Part shown: positions 1 to 21,695 of the stretch, piece by piece | Numbering within the stretch: the stretch's first letter is position 1 | How the letters are laid out: each line of letters opens with the position of its first letter | From: Varroa destructor | Taxonomy: Eukaryota; Arthropoda; Arachnida; Mesostigmata; Varroidae | Assembly (NCBI RefSeq): GCF_002443255.2 | Contig: NW_019211458.1 | Span: 24,183,325 to 24,247,324 of the forward strand | Reading direction: 5' to 3' | Length of the DNA stretch: 64,000 nucleotides | Program-made: the position numbers and the translations under genes | The notes under the pieces: model-generated | Told to the model about the DNA's origin: nothing | Database searches by the model: none | Seen by the model: the letters and a program-made list of their open reading frames with translations, nothing else

Positions 1-370
1 TAAAGCAAAGGCACAGTATCTCTTCTTTACCGTTAGATGAAAATTCTGCTTTTATTTATAAGCAGCCCACAAATTGCTAAATTTTAGATTTAATTCGTAT
101 TTCAATAGTATTTAGCATTTGTTGACACGTCTAGCTCCCGGTAGCATTGAACAACTCATATTTTAAATAATTTAGATTAAATGTATATACATTGCGAATA
201 CCTTGCATAAGTAAACCTGGGTTATCACAGACGTAGCTAGCGGCTTTGCCCATTCGAGCCTCGAGGCTCGATTTCGGTGGCGGCATTTTTGTGACTCGGC
301 GCTCAAAGCAATACGCTCAGCTATGCCTAATGTTTCTCCAGTGTCATAGACATTACATAAATGTTAAAGC
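1..370. other. Non-coding sequence downstream of FAS copy A
   Basis: AT-rich DNA with no convincing open frame. It contains a GC-richer patch at about 230-320 that includes a perfect 18-bp palindrome (254-271). Confidence 0.5.
254..271. repeat. Perfect 18-bp palindrome
   Basis: TCGAGCCTCGAGGCTCGA equals its own reverse complement. It sits beyond the 3' end of FAS copy A in a locally GC-rich patch. Confidence 0.8.
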
Positions 371-376
371 TTTATT
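371..376 (-). terminator. Candidate poly(A) signal of FAS copy A
   Basis: AATAAA on the minus strand, about 160 bases past the copy A stop codon at 538. Another AATAAA lies at 51-56. Choice between them needs transcript data. Confidence 0.4.
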
Positions 377-537
377 GCCTAGCAACTTTTGGTAACTACC
401 TATTGAATTGAGTCGTTGTTTTTATATTCAGTTCTTGATCTCGTTCCTAAACGTAGGTATCACTTTAAAACGTACTTGTTCTTATAAATATATATTTTTT
501 TACTTGGACTCCTGCTGGCCTAGATAGAACAACCGAT

Positions 538-10397
<9,860 letters not shown>

Positions 10398-10408
10398 TTT
10401 GTCTGTTT

Positions 10409-11113
10409 CTGAAAATAATAAAAATAGTAATAATCCATAACCATCATCAAAAATAAAACTGTATTATATCTACAGCTATTGAACTTTTACGAACAATGAT
10501 GATAAATCATAGTAAGATAATAGCCATAGTTTGACTTATAAAAGTTTTTATATATAAAAATGTTTTGCTTGGCATCACTTCACTCGTCTTTCAGATCCGA
10601 CCAAACATAATAGTACCATTGCCTTTTTGCAGGGCATTGTTATATAGAGAATAGCTGCAATCAGTTGTTTTACATCTTCATTTAATCACAATTTTTGTGC
10701 GGAATATGTCATTGGCGGAGCTTGAACCACCGACCCTATCTTTCTAAGTCAGGTGATCAATTATTATAGAAAATATAAGGCTATTGGAGCCTCCTTTTGT
10801 TCTTCGATAGCATTTAGTTTCATTGATCATCAACCATCACAGTCTCATCATCACTCCAGTACTACACGATACTTACTCAGAAGGTCGTATTTTACGAAGC
10901 CGATTTGCGCGAAAATTTGCGCTTCGAAAAACAGCAACGTTTGTTCACGCGCTACTTCACACAATCAAGTCCGAAGTAACGATGAGTTTCAAAATTTGTA
11001 GCGGGAATTTGATTTTTCTATATACGAGTCACCAATATGACTCTTGATTTACTCTGGAGAATAGAAACACTGTCCCCAGTCTTCTTTACTCCGCACTATC
11101 GAACCGACCACCG
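10409..11113 (-). other. Inferred 5' UTR exon and intron of FAS copy A
   Basis: The minus strand reads TATTATTTTCAG just before the ATG-containing exon (exon begins 10408), a good acceptor. With the candidate start site at 11114 this interval would hold a short untranslated exon and an intron of roughly 0.6-0.7 kb. Two possible donors (GTAAAG near 11089 and GTAAAT near 11052) cannot be told apart by eye. No coding content seen. Confidence 0.4.
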
Positions 11114-11145
11114 TACTCTTGCAGGATTCGCGCACCCTTCTTATA
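11114..11145 (-). promoter_or_regulatory. Candidate TATA core promoter of FAS copy A
   Basis: On the minus strand TATAAGAA lies at 11145-11138 inside a GC-richer patch (about 11080-11600) in AT-rich DNA. Counting 31 bases on gives the A of GTACGG at 11114 as a likely start site. The copy A coding start at 10397 is preceded by a splice acceptor, so a 5' untranslated exon is expected upstream, and this site fits. The same spacing to a TACG start is seen at copy B. Start site is inferred. Confidence 0.45.
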
Positions 11146-14100
11146 GCTGTCGGCCGCGAGAGGTCGCCTGCGTCATTCGCCCCATCGGCGGTGGCTCCGT
11201 CATACGGTGAGCGAGCGAAGCTCCCGCTTCGTCGGGTGACGCGAGACGTCATCCGAGATCGCGCGGAACCACGAAGGGAAAGTCAGTCCCATTATTGCCT
11301 TCCCTTACCTAAAGAAACGCAGGGCCGGACCAGCCGAAGCAAACATACATGGCCAGCACTCGCATCGACTGGCGGCGCACAGTCGTCTAGCAGGCGAGAA
11401 GGAGAATACCGTGAAAGCAGAAACACTCTAGGCGGGCAATACAACTTAGAACGTCGCTCGATCAGCAACCCTCGACTCTCACTAGTAACGACTACTATTC
11501 TGCAGTGGTGGTAATATCATAGTGGTCATCACAATCATCACAATTATCATTAACGTTCGCAGCCCCAACAGCTGCTGCCGTCTCCAGAGCCATCGGTGGC
11601 GGCCGTCGATTTCGAGAAAGAGTGCGTGCTTAATGTTTATGAGCATTGATACACGTCTGCTGCCTCACTGATAACTGTACCTTAGTAGGCAAGGTTAACC
11701 GTAAGCTAAGGTAGGTAGATAACAGACGCAAGATGGCTATGCCTAGACCATCATGACGATACGGCCGATACTGAGAGATATCGATAACAGTCGATGCTAA
11801 TAATGGTGACATGTCGTCGAGCATGAGAGGAGAAAGAGGCTGAACAAAAACAAACATTGGTTAAACCGAGTGAGCTTGAATAAATCTACTAAGAAGATAG
11901 CATATGTATATTCATCCACAGTCGTGTTTTTTTTTCGGATGATTAGATCAATGATGGCGTGTTTACCATAATTGTAGCAACAATGTTAGGTTCAAAAGGT
12001 TTTAGACATATATTATGTTTGTATGGATAAAGTTTAGTAAAGAAGTTAATGCAGCATTGACGCATTGAGAATTTGCGTATGACGCCTCTTACGTAGTAGC
12101 TAAATCGAATTCTCTTTTAAGTAAATTGGGAAAGCTAATATCTGTATTTAAGTTATTACCATGTTGAATGCAATAGCAGAATTAACCGCATTGTGATATG
12201 TCTAATGGTAATATATCTAAAAAGTCACACCGAAATCCTATTTACATCCTTTCACTCACGAATTTCGCAAGAGAAGGAATTATAGATTGCCAGGAACAGG
12301 TATGTGACCCAATAAGTAAGAACAGATCTACAAAATTTGCTAGCATCCAAGAGCATTTCAAAAGGAAAAGTGGGACCATCAGAGGGGTTAACTGAGGGAC
12401 ATGAGCGGAAGAAAGGTCTCTGACGATACTACAAGTTCGAATCTTGAAAGCAAGCAACGCAAAGTGCAGGCATTATATCTTATCAAAGAAGAGTAACTCG
12501 TTTAAGGTCTGGAAATCATCTTCAGAAGAGGAGCTTTAGCTGAAACATTAATGTTTGTTGAGTTTTCTCGGTATCACATGTCTGAAGCAACAAAGGCTGA
12601 GCTTCGCCAAGTGGTACGTCCTGTACCTGAGTGACTCTTTAAAGGAAACAGTACGAGATCCCTTATTAGTATTAACAACGAGATTAAATGATCGCTAAGT
12701 TTTTATAGCCTTCACACAGGAATGGTTCCGTATATCACTGCCACGGCCTGAGAGGCTTGATATGGCAAAGCACTCGCGCAAGCTATAGATAGATCGCATC
12801 TTTCGAGATTTTGGAGGAAAAATAAAATTTATAACAACGGTAAATTTTTGAAGCTCATAGACTAATTTTTGAGGTGTTCCAATGTTGACTTTATTTTGTG
12901 CCAACATAATACGATTAACCTGTCGCACCCTAATGGACTACCATTTAAACCAATAAACCGTGCTTGGCATGCACCCAACGTATCCTTACATTTGCAGGAC
13001 GACTGGACGGTGAAAGTAAATGGGAGCGAGCACTATATGTGGAGATACTTCAAAACAAATCTAGGCATTATCCGTTGACCACGACTTCCAACATCTATTA
13101 AGACTACTATGCACGAACTTTTCCAGAACAGTGGACAAGAAATATTGCCCGTTAGCACATCTTTGCTTTTGACTAATTACATACGTGTCCTTACGTGTCC
13201 TTTACACTTCTAGTCAGCTGTGAATTAATACGTTGACTATAGTAAGAGCTATCGAAGCAGTTGCGTCCAACCGCTTGTTCGGCACATTTGCAGCCCTAGG
13301 GCTCTACCCAGTTTTTGTAATTATCAGAACTACCTCAAGCCCGAACGCGCTGACGTAACTGAGTCCTGCACGGTTCTTGTTTTCGCGTCTCTTTTCGGTG
13401 TTTGCTATGCCCGAAAATCAGCTCGAGTGCCGAAAAAACCCGCAATGGTGGAACTAACGGTTACGATGTACCTGCTCCAGCAAGAAATCTAGAAACCTTA
13501 GAGCTGTCGTTCGAAGCCGAAATTAAGCACAGATGACACCGCCACTCTGAATTCTCCTCGACCACAGGGTTCTTCAATAAATGTCCTCAGTTCGAAGTGT
13601 TGTCTTTGAGCACCGTGAATCTGTTCTTGTTTTAAAAGAACAGAGTTCCTAACGAGTCACCAGTTGATACTGTGTCTCTGTAGATTTGTAGAATAAACTG
13701 GCTTGGATTGTTACGTACACATTCTTAACATCTGCGTAACTTGCTGACAGTGCGCCTAGATTAGACGAAAGTTCGAAAGTGTGTGAACGTCAGGCCAAAC
13801 CTACTTCGTGAACACATCGAGATATCTATTATACTCAGCGTAACGAAACTAATTTGCAGGACATACCTGAAGCTAGGTGAATATCAACTGGATCACAGCC
13901 TTGAAGCCTGCTGATGGGCTGCTTTCGATGGCGTTTCAAAGTACCTGTTTTTGAGTGACAAAGGCTGAACAATAACGAAGTGGTGATCACATAGAAATCA
14001 CGCACTGGTACCTGTCACGATTTGTCACAGTTATATTAGTACGCTGCAAAGCCCTTTTAAAAACTTCTCAGCGTCGAACTGGTGGAACGGCACCGTAACG

Positions 14101-14150
14101 ACAGTTTATTGTCACTAATACAATACAACTTGGCCACACAGAGAATCCCA

Positions 14151-14158
14151 CGCCGCCG

Positions 14159-14193
<35 letters not shown>
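14151..14193. repeat. GCC/CGC trinucleotide microsatellite
   Basis: About 14 nearly perfect CGC/GCC units with one interruption (GTC). Read in frame it gives poly-Arg on both strands, which creates false open frames. Confidence 0.9.
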
Positions 14194-14195
<2 letters not shown>

Positions 14196-15142
14196 GTGTG
14201 TATTATTCTTACGACCACACACAAAGAAGCTAAGTCCAAAAATACTATACTATATCTGCTGCAGCTAATGCTTTCGAAGCAAACTTATTTGCAAATTAAT
14301 ACTCATTTTACGAAAGGCCACTGTTAAGCTATTGTGTTGCCCTGATTTTCCGAGACCTTCCTTCTGATTATTAATATGAATCACTGTAAATAGTTACTAT
14401 TCGAAGGAAACTTTTTCAATCTTCCCTACATTTAGGATAAATAAAACATACAAGATTGAATCTATCACGTTCTATAAGAAGTGACTGTCGCTAATGCACG
14501 GAGATCGAGTATATAAGAACAATACAACTTAGGAATATCTATGGATTTTATAGGCAGTGGTATTTTCGACACAACCATTTGTTTTATGTCCTGTTATCGA
14601 TCTTTTTACATACATTTTCGAAGAGGCGATTTAATTATTTGGGTGACTGATTGGACTATCGGCGGTGCTATGCCATAGAAAGATGGGTGCCAACAAGTAA
14701 TAGTAAACAAGGTTAATCAGAGAAAAATGTTGTTAATAGCTATGACCAATTTTGCAAGGCCAGTTCCTAGTTCGTGTACGTCCTTTAGCTCGTAGTGATA
14801 TTGAGGGAAAAGCTTGTTTTTTGAAACTAATTTTCTTCTTTTTATTACTTTTATCTCATTTGATATAAATTTTGCAATAGCAACTTATACTTGGGAGTCG
14901 CATATAAATGTACTAAGCTATAAAAAAGTCGACAAATAATTTTATTGGAAACAGGAAATATGGGCATAATTTAGACACAGTGACATAAGCAGAAGTCCTA
15001 TTTTCTTGCTACGAACAATGACAAACATTATATCGGTTTGGAATTCTTTAAGAAATTCGATTTTTTTAATTTTTGCAAACACAGCCACTGGGTCTTCCCG
15101 AAATCACCTCCCGAAAAATATTTTGAAAGTTTGCGCATTACG

Positions 15143-15170
<28 letters not shown>
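15143..15170. repeat. AT dinucleotide microsatellite
   Basis: Fourteen uninterrupted AT units. Confidence 0.9.
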
Positions 15171-15175
<5 letters not shown>

Positions 15176-16021
15176 GTGTATTACTGAAGCCACATGTACA
15201 ATTTCTGCCAAGCTATTTCGGATCACGGGTGCCAGTCAACTTTTGCCGCATCTATCTCATTATATGACCCTAATTCAACTGTTCAGTTATACAGTATATA
15301 ATAGTACCAGTAAGTTCAAAGTTACACTTAATGAGCGCAGATAATCCGGATATATATATTGTACTATAGCATACATATGACCGTATTGATGAATGTGACT
15401 AATTATTATTGCAGCGCCAATGTGAATATATCTGCCTGGAGCAACTATATAGTTCAGCCAGTCGATGAGTCATTGCCCTCCACCGTTGGGCATATTATGG
15501 ATATGACAATTTCATCATAGTCTGAGTAACTGTTCGACAGAAAGTACCCCCTGGATTGTTTCTCCCACGAAAGGATTTTATACAGGTCAGATATATAGAG
15601 AATTGTATTTAAACAAGGCTAAAAAATTCGTATATTAGTGAAAAAAATAAAATGTTTTTTTCTTCGCAAGTAGAAAACAACACAATGAACGATCACTACG
15701 CTACTGTAGCATAACGTTTACAAGTTTGGGATGCCAGCTATTGATAATTTGATTTCCCAAGTTTCGATTTAACTAGAATTAGAATTACAGTCAAAAATTA
15801 TGAGAGTTATGAGGCTGTGTATTTCTTCTACTGCACTAGGGCATCTGAACCGTCGATATTCTATAAGACTCCGGCAACATTATTTACCAAACGTACGCCT
15901 ACCAGAAGCATACGATAAGCAACGATAAGCGCATAGACGTATCTATTCGTAGTTAGTGGGCATCAACAGCTTCGAAGTAGTAACAGCCCATTTAGAGATT
16001 CATAAACAAATGCTGTTGTCC

Positions 16022-16400
16022 TTATCAGAATGAGGAAAAGAAGAGAAAAAGTCAGCTTGAATTTTCTATAAATCATATTTTTATAAAAAAAATTATAAAA
16101 AAGATATTTTTATTAACAATAAAAATAGAGGTATTAGTTCAAATAAAATAGATATATAAAGAGATTAAAAAAATTAATAAATTAATAATTTTAATATGAA
16201 ATTTTATAAAAATAAATTGGGGGTTAGGGATTAAAGTTCATCTAAGAAAGCAACCTAAGACAATAACAATAAATCCTATAATAATTAAGGGAATAGTTAT
16301 AAAGAGATTTTCACTAAAGTTATTAGTAGAATTTATAATTTCTATTTTTAAAATATAATATATGAGTCGTAGTCTATAGAGAATTATGCGAAACAATCAA
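16022..16400 (-). pseudogene. nad5: Nuclear mitochondrial insertion: 3' part of nad5
   Basis: Strongly AT-rich block whose minus strand is open for about 125 codons in the invertebrate mitochondrial code and ends at TAA (16024-16022). In the standard code it is broken by several TGA codons. Translated with TGA=Trp, ATA=Met and AGA=Ser it gives a hydrophobic chain with YSLRLMYY near its start, IPLIIMGF and LSWTLIPNP in the middle and MKMWFMENS near the end. This fits the C-terminal region of NADH dehydrogenase subunit 5 of arthropods. The upstream edge near 16400 is approximate, placed where composition returns to that of the nuclear flanks. It cannot make a protein in the nucleus. The identification is by family pattern, not alignment. 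Confidence 0.75.
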
Positions 16401-16909
16401 GGCAGGCGCTAACTATATTGTAGTGTCGTGGTACGTAGTAAACGCCGCTTAGGCTAACAAAAGCCTTAATAATTATACAGTGTTTAATCCATCCAGCTTA
16501 ATAGTACATTGAGGTGCGTGTTAAAGTGTCAACTTGCGCACCATCTCACAGTAATTAGACAATGTATTATCAAGATAATTAAAAGTAATATTGAATCGGC
16601 GGATTTAGTTCCGTCATATATAATTGTGAAAATCTTAGGCAGAAGATATTTACACACGCGATTTCTAACAGTACGTAACCATACATCATGTGAGTTGGGA
16701 TAGTTTAGAAAGTCGAAGGACCATATTGGCCTTAATTACATTTCAAACCTTTTCATTATGATCGTGTAGTTATCAACTGTTCTTATAGTTTTCACGTATA
16801 ATGAATCAATCGTGCTGCAAGTCGTATCGCAAAAATACGATTTTATCGGTATCAATCTATTTGATAAAAATTGATTATTAAGCCCGATCGCTTTCCCAGA
16901 TCCTGCCAC

Positions 16910-17111
16910 CTAGCGATTAGGCCAATCTAGGTTAGGTTTAAACGAGTGTGTATCTACGTATCGAACGAGTAGCTCTACGTAGTTTGCCGAATCCACATTG
17001 AACGGCTTGTTTGGAACGAACTTCAGCTCATTGAAAACTGATCTTCGGAGCTTTGCAGTACAAAATCCAGACTCGTAATCAGTTGAGTTGCCAAGAAATA
17101 GTTTGCCTGTT
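16910..17111 (-). CDS. Unidentified exon-like open frame
   Basis: Minus-strand frame ending at TAG (16912-16910), preceded by TATTTTTTTAG, a good acceptor with a pyrimidine run. From the acceptor it encodes about 67 residues of ordinary composition (motifs TGKLFLGNSTDYESGF, FVPNKPFNVDSANYVELL) unlike the low-complexity translations around it. No family recognised and no partner exon found. It could be a last exon of an unannotated gene, a decayed fragment, or chance. Confidence 0.2.
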
Positions 17112-18780
17112 CTAAAAAAATACTGTTGCAGCATTTAAGATAAGCACGATCCTTAGTTACACAGACGGATCGGAAGGCAAGTACTGTGTCATCAAGGGAT
17201 CTCAGAAAAGCCTCACCGCGCTCTTACTGATCAGTGGTATTATATTCTATAATTCATAGGTAAGCCACTAGAAGCATATGTGTGAAGCAATATCAAATCT
17301 AGAACGTAAGCATACATAATATAACTACTCACAACAGATAACTACCAATTTACTTTTTTAGGTCACGTGGTTCTTAAGAACATTGAACATAAGAGGCCCT
17401 CGAACATAGTAGGTCCAGGCTCCTTATCATGTATGCTTGATATCGGTGGATCGTAGATCCATCCTGATAATTATTATTATAATTGTTGGTATTTACAACG
17501 AAATGTCAGCAGGTTAAAACGTGTCCAAGATTATAGCAGTGAGGGCCTTTTTAATACATTTCTCCTTCAGACTCCGGCAAAACTCAACCGTTCGAAAATC
17601 AGTCGATTAGCGGTTTTCATATGAAGCGTTTAAAACGACATTGTAGAGGAAAATGGCCAATGTAATATTGATAATAACAATAATAACCCGGTTATCTTGG
17701 GAAATAAGCCTACTGATAGCATGGACTAACATATCATGGATGTTTACTTGTATTCGCCAATACTTCCTTCCCCAGATGGTCGGCGGATATTAACAATGTC
17801 GGCCTTACTAAGACTTAGTGAAGCAATGTCCCTTTCGCTAGCATCAACTTACTAAATACTTGTTACCTAAATATATTAAAAATATATTTGCCATATATGT
17901 GCTTATATATAGAAAAGCGCCATCGGGTTGGCTTTTATCAAGCCAGTCAGCGTTGTCGTATAGGCTAGATACGTTTCTTATTCTGCCTAAGCCTTAAACT
18001 CAATTGTAAAGTGACGCAAGAGGCTCTGACTAGTTGAGTTATGAATCGGGTGGTCGCTTTTTTCTTTCTATTAGTTAGCTGGAGTCAAGTAAGTAACGGG
18101 TGGTCTTTGGGTAGATCCTCGAAAAAGCAGGAAAACAGAGCACGTGCCAGGCTTATATTGCGAATGACGTCTACAGAACCGGTAAAGACACACATCATAG
18201 ATCAAGGTCTCCTATAGTAACGGATACAAAAATTGTCTCACTGGAGGATATTGTGATGGCAGTTGCATGCGAACAATAGCGTTTCTATGCATCTCGATCT
18301 TCTCTCGCGCATCAAATCGTTTAGTCAATACAATCACCGCCGGCCATTTTACGTGTACAGCTCTGCAGAGTCATACTGCCCGTCAAGTCGTACGGTTTCA
18401 CAGTATTATTCAATTGTTATTATCATATCTGAAGTCATATCTATGGGCTGGTCTGTTAGGTAGCCATCTAGAACGAGATTTCAACTGAAAGGATTAGATA
18501 GAGCTGACCATATAAGACAGAAACGCTGGAAATCATTGGATGACAAGTGCTGCTGGGAAAGGATCAACGTTGAGAAGGACATCTGTAGCGTGAGCAAAAC
18601 GGCGACCGAGAGTTATATTGAGATAAGGTAAAAATAGGCGTTGCCAAGGAAAACTATTCATGTTGTCCTATCAGGTTAGCTGTTATCGCAAAGGAAGCAA
18701 TTTAACAACGGGACTCTTTTTTTTTTTTTTAATTCAATAACACCGTGCATCGTTCGCTTATCTGGCTGTTTCATGCCAGT

Positions 18781-18810
18781 AGCATGAAAAACAAATTTGT
18801 TTTTCATGCT
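18781..18810. repeat. Perfect 30-bp palindrome
   Basis: Two 15-base arms without spacer, AGCATGAAAAACAAA followed by its exact reverse complement. Flanked by a 12-14 base T run about 50 bp to the left. May be a remnant of a hairpin-type element. Confidence 0.9.
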
Positions 18811-19746
18811 GTGTATATGTTATTTATTGCGTTGCTACGGCGGTTTGCCGTAACCGCACCTAAGACGCAGGTAAGGGCCGAAAAGATGCTATCCAAAAAG
18901 GTTGTTTCCATTTCATCGTCGAACCATCTATCGTAGATAATTGGTTATCAACATGCAAACTTACGTAAGCGCTTTGGCCCTTCGTCGCAAACATGTAACC
19001 ATAGGGGCTATTGAGAGGAAGCCACATCATAATACGAATGATAGTTCCTTCGATTGAGACTATTTTTGGAAGCGTTACTCAATCCATATTTAGCTTTGTT
19101 CGTATGGCTTTGCAATGCTATGGCGACCACATCAGACCCGTAACTTTTCCCGTGTAGATCACGCGTGGATCAGTGATGATTTGGAAGCGTCTTGCACCAT
19201 GTTAGCTAGCATGAAACAGTGTTTTAGCATGGACAACAATTAGATTCAACTCTACCTTAAAATCAGTGGTAATCACATCAAACCGAGCGATAACATCTAG
19301 AATATTCTATAAGGTATTTTAGCATGCTCAGTAATATTGTTAATACATATTAGTAAATAAAATACTTTCCCTACATGGTTTTTACGTAACCGGTCGAACA
19401 TATTTGATAACACTGGTTGCAGATATATCCAGGTAAATGTTATGGTATCTTGTGCTACTTAACTAATATTCCAAGGACGCAAGAATATCTTCTAATCACG
19501 TCCGATTGATTAGGGTCGGCGTTTCGTAGTAATTCATAGTACAGTTAGTTGTATATAAAAAAAATTAGTAATACTCGGGGCTGACTCTATTATTAACACA
19601 TTTGCTGCTCGGCGCTTTATTTCGAAATGTATATAATTAGTAAAATAGTTGGTTAGGCAGCGCCTAATTCGCCTCGCAGTTTAGACGGCTTTTTACCAAA
19701 CTGAGTGGAATTACGGCTCTATATACCTTCATTTTAACTAGCGTCG

Positions 19747-19749
<3 letters not shown>

Positions 19750-19783
<34 letters not shown>
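19750..19783. repeat. AT dinucleotide microsatellite
   Basis: About 17 uninterrupted TA units. Confidence 0.9.
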
Positions 19784-19785
<2 letters not shown>

Positions 19786-21601
19786 TAGGGCTGCAATTTC
19801 AATAGCACTACTAATGTGGGATGGATGAAGGATACGAAACCTTCATTCAATTTGTTATTGCTACACAAATATCTATTAAGTAAAATTGCTGCCCTAGTGA
19901 GCTTTGAGACGAATCCCTATTTTAATATCCGATCCAAATAATCAGTTGTATGACAACAGTTATCAATCGTTTCGGCTTTTTATGGCAAGCGAGTACACTA
20001 CACGGAGTGTGGCGTGTTTTACCGCATATCTTGAGAAGCTCATGAGAAAACCGACTATGAAGATATAGGAAACAGTACGTTATATTACAGTTAACTATAA
20101 AATATCTCTTAATTTGTATTAGCGCCTTTATTCGTTCCATGATATAAAGATGCCGCACCTTTGTACAAATGCCTTAAAAACACGAACTTAGCAGATAACT
20201 TGAGTGCGACGAAAGTTGACTTACTGAAGTTTCTTTCTTCAAAAACGTTCGTTCACTAGAACGAAATTTGGTTTCGTAACGGTGCAACTATCGCATAGCC
20301 CGTTGACCGCTGTGATCTTTGTTCAACTATAATGAAAAGTCTGGTTTTCAGCTCAAGCTTCTGACGCAGGTAGCACCGATATTGTAAACGATGTTTTTGC
20401 TGAACGAATAAAATAATGTGTATCATTTGAATCAGTTATCTTTGGTACCTGTATTCCTGGCCCACTATACAACGGATGAGGGAGGGCGTCAAATGTTATA
20501 TAGAAGTAGGACAACAGTACATTAGAAGAAAAAAAGGTACTACTTACTGTTAGCCAGTAGAAACATGACAGATAAAGGGCACAAAATTTTATATATAACA
20601 GCTGTTTACCTATTGTTTTACTCTAACTACATTGATATTACTGCTGTGATAAAAACTTTCATTTTCTTACGGGCGACAAATGTTTTGCCGTTATATCGCC
20701 TAAACGATCGGCCTGATTCATCCGTGTACGAGATGCAGTTCCGGCTAAACAAATTCGTTTGTATAACTTGATATCATTTACTAGTATGTTTACTAGACCA
20801 TATATATTTTCGACGTACGTGTAGCATGTATAGCAAATAAGAAAGGACTAATGAAACGGGTCTTCGATATGAGATTTTCGGGCTTGTTATCGGTTTACAG
20901 AGATATTTTTTGTATCATACAAATATATATGATGTCTGTATATACGGTATTTAAGGGAATTTGTCTCTTTTTCTATTCGCAACACTAATCACCGCCATAG
21001 ACGTATTTTTAAGCGAATCTCAGACGAACCCTGGAGGCTTGACGTTCTCGTGGCACCATTCTTCTTGGAACGAAATAACGAAACAAGATCTTGTTTCACG
21101 GCATCTTTAACGTATTAATAGTAACTTTGTTGTTGCGGAGCCTCAGCTAGATTCACAGTAACCAAATTCCGTGCTCGACTTCTAACTAGATAGTTTTTTG
21201 CCAACAACTTAAGTTCCTCATGTCAATTTCTGTAATCTTATTTACATTTCAAAGGCCAACAGCTAATTACAGTAAAGCAGCAAATTACGTTTTCTCAAAC
21301 GGGTACGCAGAAAATCGTATACACCCAGGAGTAGGTAGTAAAAACTACGAAACGCCGGCAGTGACGAAATTTCCCCCATAAGGTAAATACGAAATCATCA
21401 CTAAACATTACCTAAAACGAATTACTCCTTGTCCATTAATAGATGATTGCCTATTCATTCGCGTAAGTCTCGACCATCCACATTGGCTTCATTAGGTCCT
21501 GTCTCTGCTTGTGTTTAGAATATCAGTGAAGACAGATAAAATTGAGTACTTTACGGATGAACCTATCATGTTAATCTTCTCTAATTGGATTGTGTTTAGT
21601 T

Positions 21602-21631
21602 CTTCACACAATCTGTGCAGATTGTGTGAAG
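21602..21631. repeat. 14-bp perfect inverted repeat
   Basis: CTTCACACAATCTG and CAGATTGTGTGAAG separated by two bases. Would fold as a tight hairpin. Confidence 0.85.
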
Positions 21632-21674
21632 CTGATTGATCAACTGCACGCAGGATGCATGCCGCAGCTATACA

Positions 21675-21695
21675 ATATATATATATATATATATA
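21675..21695. repeat. AT dinucleotide microsatellite
   Basis: About 10 TA units followed by an A run. Confidence 0.9.

Larger units (their letters stand above)
11146..16021. other. Spacer upstream of FAS copy A
   Basis: GC-richer promoter-proximal part to about 11600, then AT-rich DNA. It holds a GCC microsatellite (14151-14193) and an AT microsatellite (15143-15170). Open frames here are short or low-complexity and none shows a recognisable protein. Confidence 0.5.

Noticed and set aside
10700..10765. tRNA-like sequence on the minus strand (GGTGGTTCAAGCTCC, anticodon-like loop TTAGAAA)
   Set aside because: The T-arm does not pair properly and no acceptor stem or D-arm can be formed; at most a decayed tRNA-derived repeat.
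11119..11514. 131-codon plus-strand open frame
   Set aside because: Arg/Ser-rich translation in GC-rich DNA overlapping the promoter of FAS copy A; no domain, best explained by low stop frequency.
12869..13078. 69-codon plus-strand frame with transposase-like feel (LPFKPINRAWHAPNVS)
   Set aside because: No catalytic motif or flanking inverted repeats; similarity not supportable.
14057..14327. Overlapping poly-Arg open frames on both strands
   Set aside because: Produced by the GCC microsatellite.
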